Part shown: positions 8,585 through 16,279 of the stretch, in pieces
Position numbering within the stretch: the first letter of the stretch is position 1
Layout: each line of letters starts with the position of its first letter
Assembly: GCF_012524075.1 (NCBI RefSeq)
Contig: NZ_JAAZUI010000017.1
Span: forward strand, 1-64,000
Length of the DNA: 64,000 nt
Source of the DNA: Lutibacter sp. B1
GTDB lineage: Bacteria > Bacteroidota > Bacteroidia > Flavobacteriales > Flavobacteriaceae
Direction: 5' to 3'
Made by a program: the position numbers and the translations under genes
Notes under the pieces: model-generated
The model's database searches: none
The model's input: only the letters and a program-made list of their open reading frames with translations
What the model was told of the DNA's origin: nothing

Positions 8585-9190
8585 CTACAGTTTGTGGCTA
8601 ATTACAGTTCTAACGATATCTACCGCTACTGTATTATATCTATCGTTAGGAATAATTATATCGGCATAACTTTTTGTGGGCTCTATAAATTGCTGATGCA
8701 TAGGTTTTAGTGTGTTTTGGTAACGATTTAATACTTCGTTTATATCTCGGCCTCGTTCTTCAATATCGCGTCTTATACGTCTAATTAAACGTTCATCGGC
8801 ATCAGCATGCACAAATATTTTAATATCAAACAAATCTCTTAATTGTTTACTGTTAAAAATTAAAATTCCTTCTACAATAACAACTTTTCTTGGATGTGTT
8901 ACCAATGTATCTTTAATTCTGTTGTGAGTTACAAAAGAATATACAGGTTGTTCAATTATATTTCCTTTTTTTAATTGAGTTACATGATCTACAAGTAATT
9001 CGAAATCAATTGCTTTAGGGTGATCAAAATTTATTTTGGTACGTTCTTCATACGATAAATTTTCGGTAGCATTATAGTATGAATCTTGTGAAATAACACA
9101 AACTTCATCAGCAGGTAATTCATTTAAAATTTGATTTACAACAGTAGTTTTTCCGCTTCCTGTTCCTCCGGCAATCCCAATTATTAGCAT
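8585..9190 (-). CDS. udk: Uridine kinase
   Basis: Phosphorylates uridine and cytidine to UMP and CMP in pyrimidine salvage. 201 residues, the normal length. The P-loop is at the N-terminus (GIAGGTGSGKTT, residues 5-16); SQDSYY near 35 and NFDHPKAIDFELL near 54 are the nucleoside-binding signatures, VVIVEGILIF the Walker B strand, and RLIRRIRRDIEERGR the lid that closes over ATP. First gene of the leftward block, with a TAnnTTTG promoter at 9216-9223. Confidence 0.96.
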   Translation of the reverse strand: MLIIGIAGGTGSGKTTVVNQILNELPADEVCVISQDSYYNATENLSYEERTKINFDHPKAIDFELLVDHVTQLKKGNIIEQPVYSFVTHNRIKDTLVTHPRKVVIVEGILIFNSKQLRDLFDIKIFVHADADERLIRRIRRDIEERGRDINEVLNRYQNTLKPMHQQFIEPTKSYADIIIPNDRYNTVAVDIVRTVISHKL

Positions 9191-9215
9191 ATTAAAGGTT
9201 TTGTTTAATTTATTG

Positions 9216-9223
9216 CAAATTTA
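9216..9223 (-). promoter_or_regulatory. -7 element for the udk operon
   Basis: Minus-strand TAAATTTG matches TAnnTTTG, 26-33 bases before the udk start. It would drive udk, divIC, mutA, mutB and probably the peroxiredoxin. Confidence 0.55.
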
Positions 9224-9265
9224 ATGAATTAAAAATAGGATAAAATGAGTTTGTATTTTTTTTTG

Positions 9266-9338
9266 AGCCGATAGAGGGACTCGAACCCACGACCTGCTGA
9301 TTACGATTCAGCTGCTCTACCAACTGAGCTATGTCGGC
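9266..9338 (-). tRNA. tRNA-Thr (anticodon CGT)
   Basis: Full 73-base cloverleaf: D-arm AGCTCAGTTGGTAGAGC, anticodon stem GCTGA/TCAGC with loop ATCGTAA (anticodon CGT, reading ACG), T-arm GTGGGTTCGAGTCCCTC; CCA is not encoded. The 5' acceptor strand GCCGACA against 3' TATCGGC leaves a C6-A67 mismatch, whereas the neighbouring tRNA-Thr(TGT) has T6-A67. The 3' halves of the two genes are identical. Confidence 0.93.
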
Positions 9339-9367
9339 TTTTGGACTGTTTCAGAAAAAAGGATAAG

Positions 9368-9375
9368 CAAATGTA
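9368..9375 (-). promoter_or_regulatory. -7 element for tRNA-Thr(CGT)
   Basis: Minus-strand TACATTTG lies 30-37 bases before the tRNA 5' end and downstream of the terminator of the preceding tRNA gene, so the two tRNAs are probably separate transcripts. Confidence 0.5.
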
Positions 9376-9410
9376 TCAATTTAAAAGAATTCTTTTGAAA
9401 AAATTAGATA

Positions 9411-9437
9411 AAAAAAACCTCTTCAAATGAAGAGGCT
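9411..9437 (-). terminator. Intrinsic terminator after tRNA-Thr(TGT)
   Basis: On the minus strand CCTCTTCATTTGAAGAGG (9419-9436) folds into a six-pair hairpin followed by an eight-T run. It ends the transcript of the tRNA gene at 9444-9517. Confidence 0.8.
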
Positions 9438-9443
9438 TTTTTG

Positions 9444-9517
9444 AGCCGATAGAGGGACTCGAACCCACGACCTGCTGATTACAAATCAGCTGCTCTAGCC
9501 AGCTGAGCTACATCGGC
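9444..9517 (-). tRNA. tRNA-Thr (anticodon TGT)
   Basis: 74-base cloverleaf with acceptor GCCGATG/TATCGGC, D-arm AGCTCAGCTGGCTAGAGC, anticodon stem GCTGA/TCAGC and loop TTTGTAA (anticodon TGT, reading ACA), T-arm as in the sister gene. CCA is not encoded. Confidence 0.95.
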
Positions 9518-9631
9518 TTTTTTGCGGCTACAAATTAAATTACTTTAAAAATAATAACCAAATTTTTTATTGAATATTTTAATCTTTTTTTTCTTTTAAG
9601 ATTTTTATTTTTTTTAGCGTGTTAATTTCAT

Positions 9632-9666
9632 AAAAAAAGCATGGATATAGGGTTTTGTATCCATGC
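9632..9666 (-). terminator. Intrinsic terminator of the lipoprotein gene at 9701-10489
   Basis: GCATGGATA (9639-9647) and TATCCATGC (9658-9666) form a nine-pair stem; on the minus strand it is followed by a seven-T run (9632-9638). Confidence 0.85.
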
Positions 9667-9700
9667 TAAAATCAACTTAAAACTAAACTAACCTAATTAG

Positions 9701-10489
9701 CTACCAAGCTAAATTATAAGTATTACCACTGCCCATGGTTAAAGTTGCTGTTTGGTTGCCCGTAAAAACTATTTCACCTGAAAAGTTGTAGGTATTTCCA
9801 TTAGAAGATTCTCCTGTAAAGCTTGCTGTAATTGTTCCGGAAGTTATGTTGTGGTTTGCTTTTAAAACTTCAAGATTGCTCGTTTTTAAGTTGATTGAAC
9901 TTGTAAAACTATTTTGATTTCTCACAAAAGATTCTTGTGTTCCTTCTCTGGTATATTCTTGATTTAAAATATACACACTTTGAGCCTCGTCTAAACTGGT
10001 AATGTTAATCGTGGCTGCATTAGTATCGCTTGAAGACATCCTTGGAGATGTATATGAGCCTGTACCATCTAATTGAAAATTGAATTCAGAAGGATTACCT
10101 TCTTCATCACAAGTAAGCATCCAACTCCATATATAGTTTACGTTGTATGTAAAGTTTCCGGAATCGTTTGATCTAATATAGGTAGAAGTATATTCTTGTC
10201 CACATTCGTAATCATAGCTTTTTTGAGAGTCAGTAGATTTCCCTGAGGTATCAACATTACCTTCTACAATGTAGATAGCTTCCATACTTTGTTCTACCAT
10301 TCCGCCGGTATCAGGAGTAACTGCCATTGAAATAGCTTCAGCAGCTTCATCTTCAGAAATTTCTACAGCTGTTGGTGTTGTGTTATTATCATCATCATCA
10401 CAAGAAATTAGTGTAATGGATAAGATTGCAAATGCAATTAAAAGCATTTTGTTTTTTAATAATACTGAATTTAAAATTGGTGTTTTCAT
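9701..10489 (-). CDS. Hypothetical lipoprotein
   Basis: Exported lipoprotein of 262 residues with lipobox LISCDDDD (Cys about 30) followed by an acidic, Asn/Thr-rich linker, the usual surface-lipoprotein export pattern in Bacteroidota. The rest is Ser/Thr/Asn/Gly-rich with alternating strand patterns (NTYNFSGEIVF, NQTATLTMG), suggesting a beta-sandwich or partial barrel. Two Cys (YECGQ, LTCDEE) could pair. No family recognised and no catalytic motif. Transcribed alone: own terminator at 9632-9666, and the upstream neighbour starts 99 bases away. Confidence 0.75.
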   Translation of the reverse strand: MKTPILNSVLLKNKMLLIAFAILSITLISCDDDDNNTTPTAVEISEDEAAEAISMAVTPDTGGMVEQSMEAIYIVEGNVDTSGKSTDSQKSYDYECGQEYTSTYIRSNDSGNFTYNVNYIWSWMLTCDEEGNPSEFNFQLDGTGSYTSPRMSSSDTNAATINITSLDEAQSVYILNQEYTREGTQESFVRNQNSFTSSINLKTSNLEVLKANHNITSGTITASFTGESSNGNTYNFSGEIVFTGNQTATLTMGSGNTYNLAW

Positions 10490-10587
10490 GATTTTAATAT
10501 TTAAAGTTTATGCTAAAGTATTTCTATTTGATATTGTATGTTTTAGTAAAAACGTTGAGACTGACTTTTTTAAGGGTGAACTAACTA

Positions 10588-11370
10588 TTAGCCTTTGTAA
10601 TCCATTTTTCCTTTAAAATAATCGACAAAACCTTTAAAGTTTAAAACAAATGGATTGTTGCTGATAAAACCTTTGGTAGTACCGTAAACCGGAGTTTCTG
10701 TTTCTTTTTGATACGTTCCAAAAAGTTTGTCCCAAATCATTAATATGCCTCCAAAATTTTTATCAATATAAACAGCATTAGATCCGTGATGTACTCTGTG
10801 TGCCGAAGGTGTTGCCAAAATGCCTTCTAAAATTCCAAGTTTACCGACCGCTTCAGTGTGTAAAAAGAACTGAAACAATAAGTTTATTGCAAATGATAAA
10901 ATAATATATTCTATAGGAAATCCAATTAAAACAAGTGGTGTTAGTACAAAAGGGGTAAGTATGGTATTTAGCCAATTTAACCTGTACGATACGGTTAAAT
11001 TCATACATAAACTTGAATGATGTATGAGATGGAAAGCCCATAAAAAATGTATTTTATGAGAAAGTCTGTGATACCAATAATACACAAAATCAACAGATAG
11101 AAGAGTTAGTAAAAAGGTGAATTTTGTGGTGTTCCATTTTAGAATTGAATAGTTAGCTAAATAGTTTAGAAAACTATATTGTAAGCCAAAAAACAGTAGT
11201 TTAGAAATTTGAAAACCTATAAAAATTGAAATATTAGCAAAAGTATCTTTTAATTCGTACGTTTTTTTATTGGTACTCCAGCTCCATATTATTTCAGCAA
11301 TAACTAAAAGGACTAGTATTAAAAGTACGGTGCCTTTTAAATGCTGAAAATTGTTTTTTATAGCCTCCAT
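10588..11370 (-). CDS. Sterol desaturase/fatty acid hydroxylase family membrane enzyme
   Basis: Integral membrane diiron oxygenase of 260 residues. The histidine clusters of the family are present: HRLSHKIHFLWAFHLIHHS in the middle and HTEAVGKLG ... HRVHHGSN further on, binding two irons on the cytoplasmic face. About four to five membrane helices lie around them (for example TVLLILVLLVIAEIIW near the N-terminus). Such enzymes hydroxylate or desaturate lipid chains, sterols or carotenoids; the substrate here is not evident. Stands alone; a gap of nearly 600 bases lies upstream. Confidence 0.87.
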   Translation of the reverse strand: MEAIKNNFQHLKGTVLLILVLLVIAEIIWSWSTNKKTYELKDTFANISIFIGFQISKLLFFGLQYSFLNYLANYSILKWNTTKFTFLLTLLSVDFVYYWYHRLSHKIHFLWAFHLIHHSSLCMNLTVSYRLNWLNTILTPFVLTPLVLIGFPIEYIILSFAINLLFQFFLHTEAVGKLGILEGILATPSAHRVHHGSNAVYIDKNFGGILMIWDKLFGTYQKETETPVYGTTKGFISNNPFVLNFKGFVDYFKGKMDYKG

Positions 11371-11968
11371 TATCTTTTTTAATCAAAGGTTTTAAAAAAG
11401 ATATTTTTATTTTTGGAAATAAAGATGAAGCTGGTAAAAATAAGGGTGAATTAGTCGTTTAATCACTTTTAAGTTATAGAAGAGAAACATTTTATGAGGT
11501 GAAACTAATAAATTAGGAAGAGAATTTATTTTTATATTAAAGTTTGTTAGTTAACTTGTTTACTGCAAAAACTACTTCATCTGAAAAAAAGGATGCTTCA
11601 ATATTGATTTTATCGGTTTCATTAATTTAGTTATTAAAAATAATTTAATGTTGATAGATATTTACTGTGTTAAAAGATAATAACAATACTAAAAACGTTA
11701 AATTATGAAAACGCGATTTATTTATACGTTACTTTTTTTTACTATGGTGGTGTTACATATTATTATTTCAATAGAGTGTATTATACAAAGTTAGATATAA
11801 AAGACTAATATAAATTATTACAGCCTGCTGTAGAAACAATTATTACTTCACTTTTAGAAGGAGAAACCGTAAAACTACAGACAATAAAATTTACTGCGAG
11901 TATGGGGATGTACTTTGTAAAAAGGGAACTATTGAAGGTGTTACCAAATTTGAAATTGTAAGTCTTAT
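11371..11968. other. Intergenic interval of about 600 bases with decayed coding sequence
   Basis: 11371-11700 is AT-rich with no convincing gene, hairpin or promoter. 11705-11965 holds decayed coding sequence on the plus strand (separate entry). Lies between divergent leftward genes' ends and starts: the upstream side of the sterol-desaturase gene and the downstream side of the LytTR regulator gene. Confidence 0.6.
11705..11965 (+). pseudogene. Degenerate small secreted or membrane protein gene
   Basis: An ATG at 11705 begins MKTRFIYTLLFF, a plausible signal start, and reaches a run of eight T (11733-11740). In frame it stops soon at TAG. After a one-base shift at the T run the frame reads YYGGVTYYYFNRVYYTKLDIKD, hits TAA at about 11805, and in the same frame continues LLQPAVETIITSLLEGETVKL and MGMYFVKRELLKVLP to a stop near 11960. 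One frameshift plus one stop would restore about 85 residues. Family unknown; low confidence. Confidence 0.35.
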
Positions 11969-12748
11969 TTATTCGTCTAACCACTTTTTAAATTCAGAAG
12001 ATTTGGCTTTGCTAACAATTATTTTTTCTTCCGGTTTTGGTAAAACATTTAAGAGTAATCTTCCATTAAAGTAAAAGTCAATATCCTGTATTGCTTTTTT
12101 TTGAACAATAAATTGCCTGTTGGCTCTGTAAAATTGTTTTGGAGAAATTTCTTCCTGAATTCTTTCTAGCGTAGAATCGATAACATATTTTTTACCATCA
12201 TAAGTATGTGCATAAACTATTTCTTGCGTTGTGTAAAACCAATTTATTTTTTCAACATTAAGTGGAATTAATTTATTTTGATAATGCACCAAATACGCTT
12301 CTTTGTACGATTTGAATTCTTTCAATTCAAAATAGTTTAACAAAGCTTGCAGTTTATCATAAGAAAAAGCGGTTTCTTTTGGTTTTGAAGTTTTGTTAAA
12401 TTTCTCAAGAGCATTTACCAAATCGCTTTTTTCAAAAGGTTTTAAAATGTAATCAATACTATTTACTTTAAAAGCTTCTAAAGCATAATCATCATAAGCA
12501 GTTATAAAAACTACCGGAATGGTTGGTGTTATTGAATTGAAAATTTCAAAAGAAAGTCCATCCGTTAACCTAATATCCATAAAAAGTAAATCACAGCGTT
12601 GGATATTTTCCTTTAACCAATTTACAGACTCTTTTACGCTGGTTAATTTGTTTAAAATGGTGATACTACTATCAATTTCGTTAAGCGAAAATTCTAAATT
12701 TCTGGCAATAGCAGGTTCATCTTCAATAATGGCTACGTTTAATGGCAT
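11969..12748 (-). CDS. LytTR-family response regulator
   Basis: Response regulator of 259 residues: receiver domain (residues 1-120) with acidic pocket EDE near 9-11, phospho-acceptor Asp58 in LLFMDIR, Thr in FITAYDD and Lys in LKPFEK; C-terminal LytTR DNA-binding domain (about 150-255) with the conserved FYRANRQFIV stretch. It should bind direct repeats upstream of its targets after phosphorylation by the kinase encoded 10 bases upstream (12759-13787). Targets are unknown; the neighbouring envelope genes 13870-15261 are candidates. Confidence 0.94.
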   Translation of the reverse strand: MPLNVAIIEDEPAIARNLEFSLNEIDSSITILNKLTSVKESVNWLKENIQRCDLLFMDIRLTDGLSFEIFNSITPTIPVVFITAYDDYALEAFKVNSIDYILKPFEKSDLVNALEKFNKTSKPKETAFSYDKLQALLNYFELKEFKSYKEAYLVHYQNKLIPLNVEKINWFYTTQEIVYAHTYDGKKYVIDSTLERIQEEISPKQFYRANRQFIVQKKAIQDIDFYFNGRLLLNVLPKPEEKIIVSKAKSSEFKKWLDE

Positions 12749-12758
12749 AATATGGTTT

Positions 12759-13787
12759 TCAAATTAAAGGCAATTTAACAATAAAATGGGTTGCTGTTTT
12801 TTGAATTTCAATTTCTTTATTGAATAAAAGTTTGTAGCGTTCGTTTATATTTAAAAGTCCTATACCTGTTGAAGGTTCTTTAAACTTAGGTTCTTTAATG
12901 GTATTTTTAAATAGTAGGTTATCTCCTTCAAGAATTAAATCTACATAAAGCGGGTTTTCTAATGATACAAGGTTGTGCTTTACGGCGTTTTCAAGTAACG
13001 GCGGTAAAGACATGTATGGAATTTTTTTGTTTAAAGCATTAGAATCTGCAATGTCAATATGTATAATTAAAGCATCTTCAAGTCTCATTTTTAGCAATTC
13101 AATGTTTGAATGCAATAAGCCAAGTTCTTTTTTTAATTCAACAACTTGTTCATTTCTGTTAGAGAGTGAATATCTAAAAACCTTTGAAAGATGCGTTACA
13201 TATTCTTGAGCTTTAACAGGTTTTTCTCTAATTAGGGCTGATAGGTTTGTTAATGAATTAAATAAAAAATGTGGATTTATTTGTGCTCTTAAATTGGCTA
13301 TTTGTGCATCAAAATAAGCAGTTTTAAGTTTTTCGTTTTCAACATCTTTCAATTTTTGATTTCTGTACAGTAATAGGATTTTAATTAAAATTCCCATTAA
13401 TCCGGCACTTACCATAAAACGAAGGATGTAGCCGCCAACAAAAAAACGAACATTAGTTACATTTTGAAAAATAACCAGTTGTGATTTAAGTCCTAAAAAG
13501 AGAAATAAAAGAAACAGAATTAAATTAAGGCCAATAAGTTTTACCCTACCGGCTGTTGTTTTAAAAGTGATTCGATTGATAAATTTAAAATTGAGATATC
13601 CTATAAAAAAGCAAAACACAAAATTGTAGATAGTTTGATAAATAAGTTCAGGCCAATTAAAATTCCACTGAATACCAACATTTTTTCCTGCAGGGAAAAG
13701 ACTCAATAATTTATGAATGTTTAATGAAATAGCAATAAAAACTGCTGTGTAAATTATCACTTTTTTTTCTGTGTTAGTTACCTTCAT
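12759..13787 (-). CDS. LytS-type sensor histidine kinase
   Basis: Membrane histidine kinase of 342 residues. Four hydrophobic helices occupy residues 10-140, followed by a short coiled segment and a His_kinase (PF06580) domain: phospho-acceptor His173 in QINPHFLFNSL, then a compact ATPase domain with N-box LENAVKHN and G-box TGIGLLNINERY. It has no periplasmic sensor domain, so it probably senses through its membrane helices. Pairs with the LytTR regulator downstream. Confidence 0.93.
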   Translation of the reverse strand: MKVTNTEKKVIIYTAVFIAISLNIHKLLSLFPAGKNVGIQWNFNWPELIYQTIYNFVFCFFIGYLNFKFINRITFKTTAGRVKLIGLNLILFLLFLFLGLKSQLVIFQNVTNVRFFVGGYILRFMVSAGLMGILIKILLLYRNQKLKDVENEKLKTAYFDAQIANLRAQINPHFLFNSLTNLSALIREKPVKAQEYVTHLSKVFRYSLSNRNEQVVELKKELGLLHSNIELLKMRLEDALIIHIDIADSNALNKKIPYMSLPPLLENAVKHNLVSLENPLYVDLILEGDNLLFKNTIKEPKFKEPSTGIGLLNINERYKLLFNKEIEIQKTATHFIVKLPLI

Positions 13788-13869
13788 CTTATTGCATTTT
13801 AAATTGGGGTTGTTTACTTTTTATAGAAAAAAAGAAGTAAAAACTTCTATCCGGTTTAGCTAATTATTA

Positions 13870-14235
13870 TTAGCCATTTCTTTGCTTGTAAACCGTTTTT
13901 AATTTGTTTCTATTCTTTTTTTGTAATTCTTTGTATTTTTTAAATTGCTCTTTACTAAGCATATTTTCAACTTCAGTATCTTTTTCTTCTTGTAATTTTT
14001 TTAATGTTTTAAACTTTGACATTCGAGACACATCACTTTGTCTTGTTTCAATAATTTTGTCGAAGTATTTGTTGCTTAAATCAATAAAAGGTTGTTTTTG
14101 TTCTCCGGTTAGCGATAATTCTTCAACTTGTCCATTTAAAATTTCCTGATAAATTTGTTTGTTTTCTGTTTCATAGGTTTGAGCAGAAATCATTACTGTT
14201 GTAAATAAGGCAATTGTAAAAAAAAGTGTTTTCAT
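13870..14235 (-). CDS. Small exported helical protein, Spy/CpxP-like
   Basis: 121-residue secreted protein. Start chosen at 14235 (MKTLFFTIALFTTVMISAQT, a clean signal peptide ending ISAQ); the longer frame to 14373 is an artefact. The mature part is Lys/Glu-rich and all helical, with two LTxxQ-like pieces (LSLTGEQKQPFIDL and MLSKEQFKKYKEL), reminiscent of periplasmic Spy/CpxP chaperone-like proteins. Likely a periplasmic chaperone or stress sensor. Lies between the outer-membrane protein gene and the LytS/LytR pair, all leftward. Confidence 0.65.
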   Translation of the reverse strand: MKTLFFTIALFTTVMISAQTYETENKQIYQEILNGQVEELSLTGEQKQPFIDLSNKYFDKIIETRQSDVSRMSKFKTLKKLQEEKDTEVENMLSKEQFKKYKELQKKNRNKLKTVYKQRNG

Positions 14236-14376
14236 AGTTTTAGTATTAAATTTGTTGTGTAAAATTACGTTGTTTAAAATTTTGTGGTGATTAATTAAGG
14301 CGAAACAGCTAAAAAGGTTGTTAAAACGACTTATTTTAAGGCTCTTAAAAATGTAGGTTGATGCAAAAATCATAAT

Positions 14377-15261
14377 TTACCGTCTTTTTGAGGGGTAATA
14401 AATTGTATTTCCTAATTGGTAATTTAACTTAACAGCTATTGAAGGTAAATTAAACGATCTAAAACTGTGAGAAGTTCCGTAAACAATAATAGGTTCTATA
14501 AAATTATCGACAATAAGTTTACCTGTTCCCGATGGAGATTCTACCGATGTTTTCATAGACAGGTTAAACTGATAAGAAGCTTCAATATTCAACCCTAAAT
14601 TTCGATTATTTTTAAAAGTAAACCTTTTTCCAATGGTAATTCCTAATTGAATAGGAACAAAAATGGGTTCTATAACGGTATTTTCGTAAAATGATTTAGC
14701 CAGTTCGTTATTGTTCACCACTTTTAGAAGCTCATCCGAGAAACCTAATGAGTCGCCAAAATCATATTTTTCTACCAATTCTTGCGGAGTTGCTTTTAGT
14801 TTAAATCGTTGAAATTGTATGTTGGCACCAAAATAAGTATCTTTCCATTGGGCAATATGGTAATTTACTCCAATCTCAAAATCAAAACCACCTTGTATAT
14901 TATCTTTAATAAATTGTTTTCTTACAGCTTCTTCTTCACTGCCTTCAGGTAAAATATCTAAGGCAATAACCATATAGGCTCTTGAAAGTTGTCCAAAACC
15001 TGCATAACCTGAAATACGACTCGAAGTACAATACTCAAAACCAATAGCATTTTGAATGGGAAATTGGGATTTTAAATAAACTGTTAATGCCGGAATAAAC
15101 TTATCATCTAAATAATTTGCTTGAGTTTCAGTTGTTTTCTCTGTAATTACTTCATTTAAAGCTAACAGTTCACTGTTTTCTTGCATTTGAGCATTGCAAG
15201 GAATAATTGAAACTATAAAAATAACACTACTTAAAAGCCAATAAAAATGTTTTATATTCAT
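14377..15261 (-). CDS. Outer-membrane beta-barrel protein of unknown function
   Basis: 294 residues with an N-terminal signal (WLLSSVIFIVSIIPCNAQ). The mature protein alternates short hydrophobic strands with turns (IQNAIGFEYCTSSRISGYAGF, DFEIGVNYHIAQW, TYFGANIQFQRFKL, GLNIEASYQFNLSM, SIAVKLNYQLGN), as expected for an 8-10-stranded outer-membrane barrel. The last strand is followed by a short basic tail (PSKRR) instead of a terminal aromatic residue. No specific family recognised. Probably co-transcribed with the Spy-like gene 141 bases downstream. Confidence 0.65.
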   Translation of the reverse strand: MNIKHFYWLLSSVIFIVSIIPCNAQMQENSELLALNEVITEKTTETQANYLDDKFIPALTVYLKSQFPIQNAIGFEYCTSSRISGYAGFGQLSRAYMVIALDILPEGSEEEAVRKQFIKDNIQGGFDFEIGVNYHIAQWKDTYFGANIQFQRFKLKATPQELVEKYDFGDSLGFSDELLKVVNNNELAKSFYENTVIEPIFVPIQLGITIGKRFTFKNNRNLGLNIEASYQFNLSMKTSVESPSGTGKLIVDNFIEPIIVYGTSHSFRSFNLPSIAVKLNYQLGNTIYYPSKRR

Positions 15262-15437
15262 AAAAAATTACCATAAAATAAAGCACTAGTTGTAAATTAT
15301 AATCATAATAGAAAAAAGTAAATTTATGATTTCTTACCTATAAATTTACTTTTTTAATGATTATTAACTAGAATGAAATTAAGTTTTTGGGGTTGAATTA
15401 TTTTTTGATGAAGTTTTCAAAGGTTATAATGTTTAAA

Positions 15438-16004
15438 TCATTCGTCAAGCTGCCCAACAACTTTAAAAGCTTTACCTTTTGGCGTAATTACAACTTTGTA
15501 TAGTGTTCCTGCGTATTCGTAGTATTGTTTTCCATCTATTTCAACAATTTGAGCTTCTTCGGGCAAAAACTCAACAGTTATATCTTTTGGAGGTGAAACA
15601 ACTTCGTATTCATTAGTTCCATCAACTTTTACGTAGTAATTGCCTTGGTAATAGTAGTAACTTGAATCTGCTACAACTATGGTTGTATATCCAACAGGTA
15701 AAACAGCCACTCTAATACCTATAGGTGCAGCAATTACCATATAGTTGCCATTGTAATACCTGTAATAAACACCTGCTCCGTAATAGTATTTTAAACCTGA
15801 ATAGTTCACAACAACAGCACCGCGAGGCACAGTTTTTACCACTCTTGCAGCCGGAACTCTTTTGTGATAAACTACTGCCGGATTTCGTGCTTTTACTACA
15901 GTTCCTCTTGGAGTTTTTACTACAACTCTTTGAGCATTTATTTTACCACCTGTAAAAAGTAGCATAAAAATGCTTATGATAGTTACTAATTTATGTGTTT
16001 TCAT
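15438..16004 (-). CDS. DUF6515-like exported protein
   Basis: 188 residues with a signal peptide (IISIFMLLFTGGKINAQ). Val- and Tyr-rich body with repeated YYY/YYG units (GLKYYYGAGVYYRYYNGNYMVI, SSYYYYQGNYYVKVDG, KQYYEYAGTLYKVV), each a predicted hairpin; this repeat pattern matches the DUF6515 family in Bacteroidota. Basic N-terminal third (TPRGTVVKARNPAVVYHKR). Role unknown, probably envelope associated. Confidence 0.7.
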   Translation of the reverse strand: MKTHKLVTIISIFMLLFTGGKINAQRVVVKTPRGTVVKARNPAVVYHKRVPAARVVKTVPRGAVVVNYSGLKYYYGAGVYYRYYNGNYMVIAAPIGIRVAVLPVGYTTIVVADSSYYYYQGNYYVKVDGTNEYEVVSPPKDITVEFLPEEAQIVEIDGKQYYEYAGTLYKVVITPKGKAFKVVGQLDE

Positions 16005-16104
16005 TTTAAAGTGATTTTTTAAATTTTAGCTAAAATTAGTATAATAAGAATTCAATATTTTTAATTTTAAGGTGAAATAGCCTATTTGGACTGTGAAGCT
16101 TCCT

Positions 16105-16126
16105 GATATTAGTATGAACTAATATC
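16105..16126. repeat. Inverted repeat in a divergent intergenic region
   Basis: GATATTAGT (16105-16113) and ACTAATATC (16118-16126) form nine-base arms around ATGA. It lies between the divergently transcribed DUF6515-like gene and asmA-like gene with no T-run after it, so an operator is more likely than a terminator. Confidence 0.4.
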
Positions 16127-16279
16127 ATTCAAAAATTGATACTGATAAAGAACCAAAATAATAATTAGTTATTACTTTAAAGAAGTATTATTTAACATAT
16201 AATTTTCAATGTTAATTTATTTGTTTTATACTTTTATACAATTAAATCAGTTAGATTTATAACACAAATAACTAAAAAG

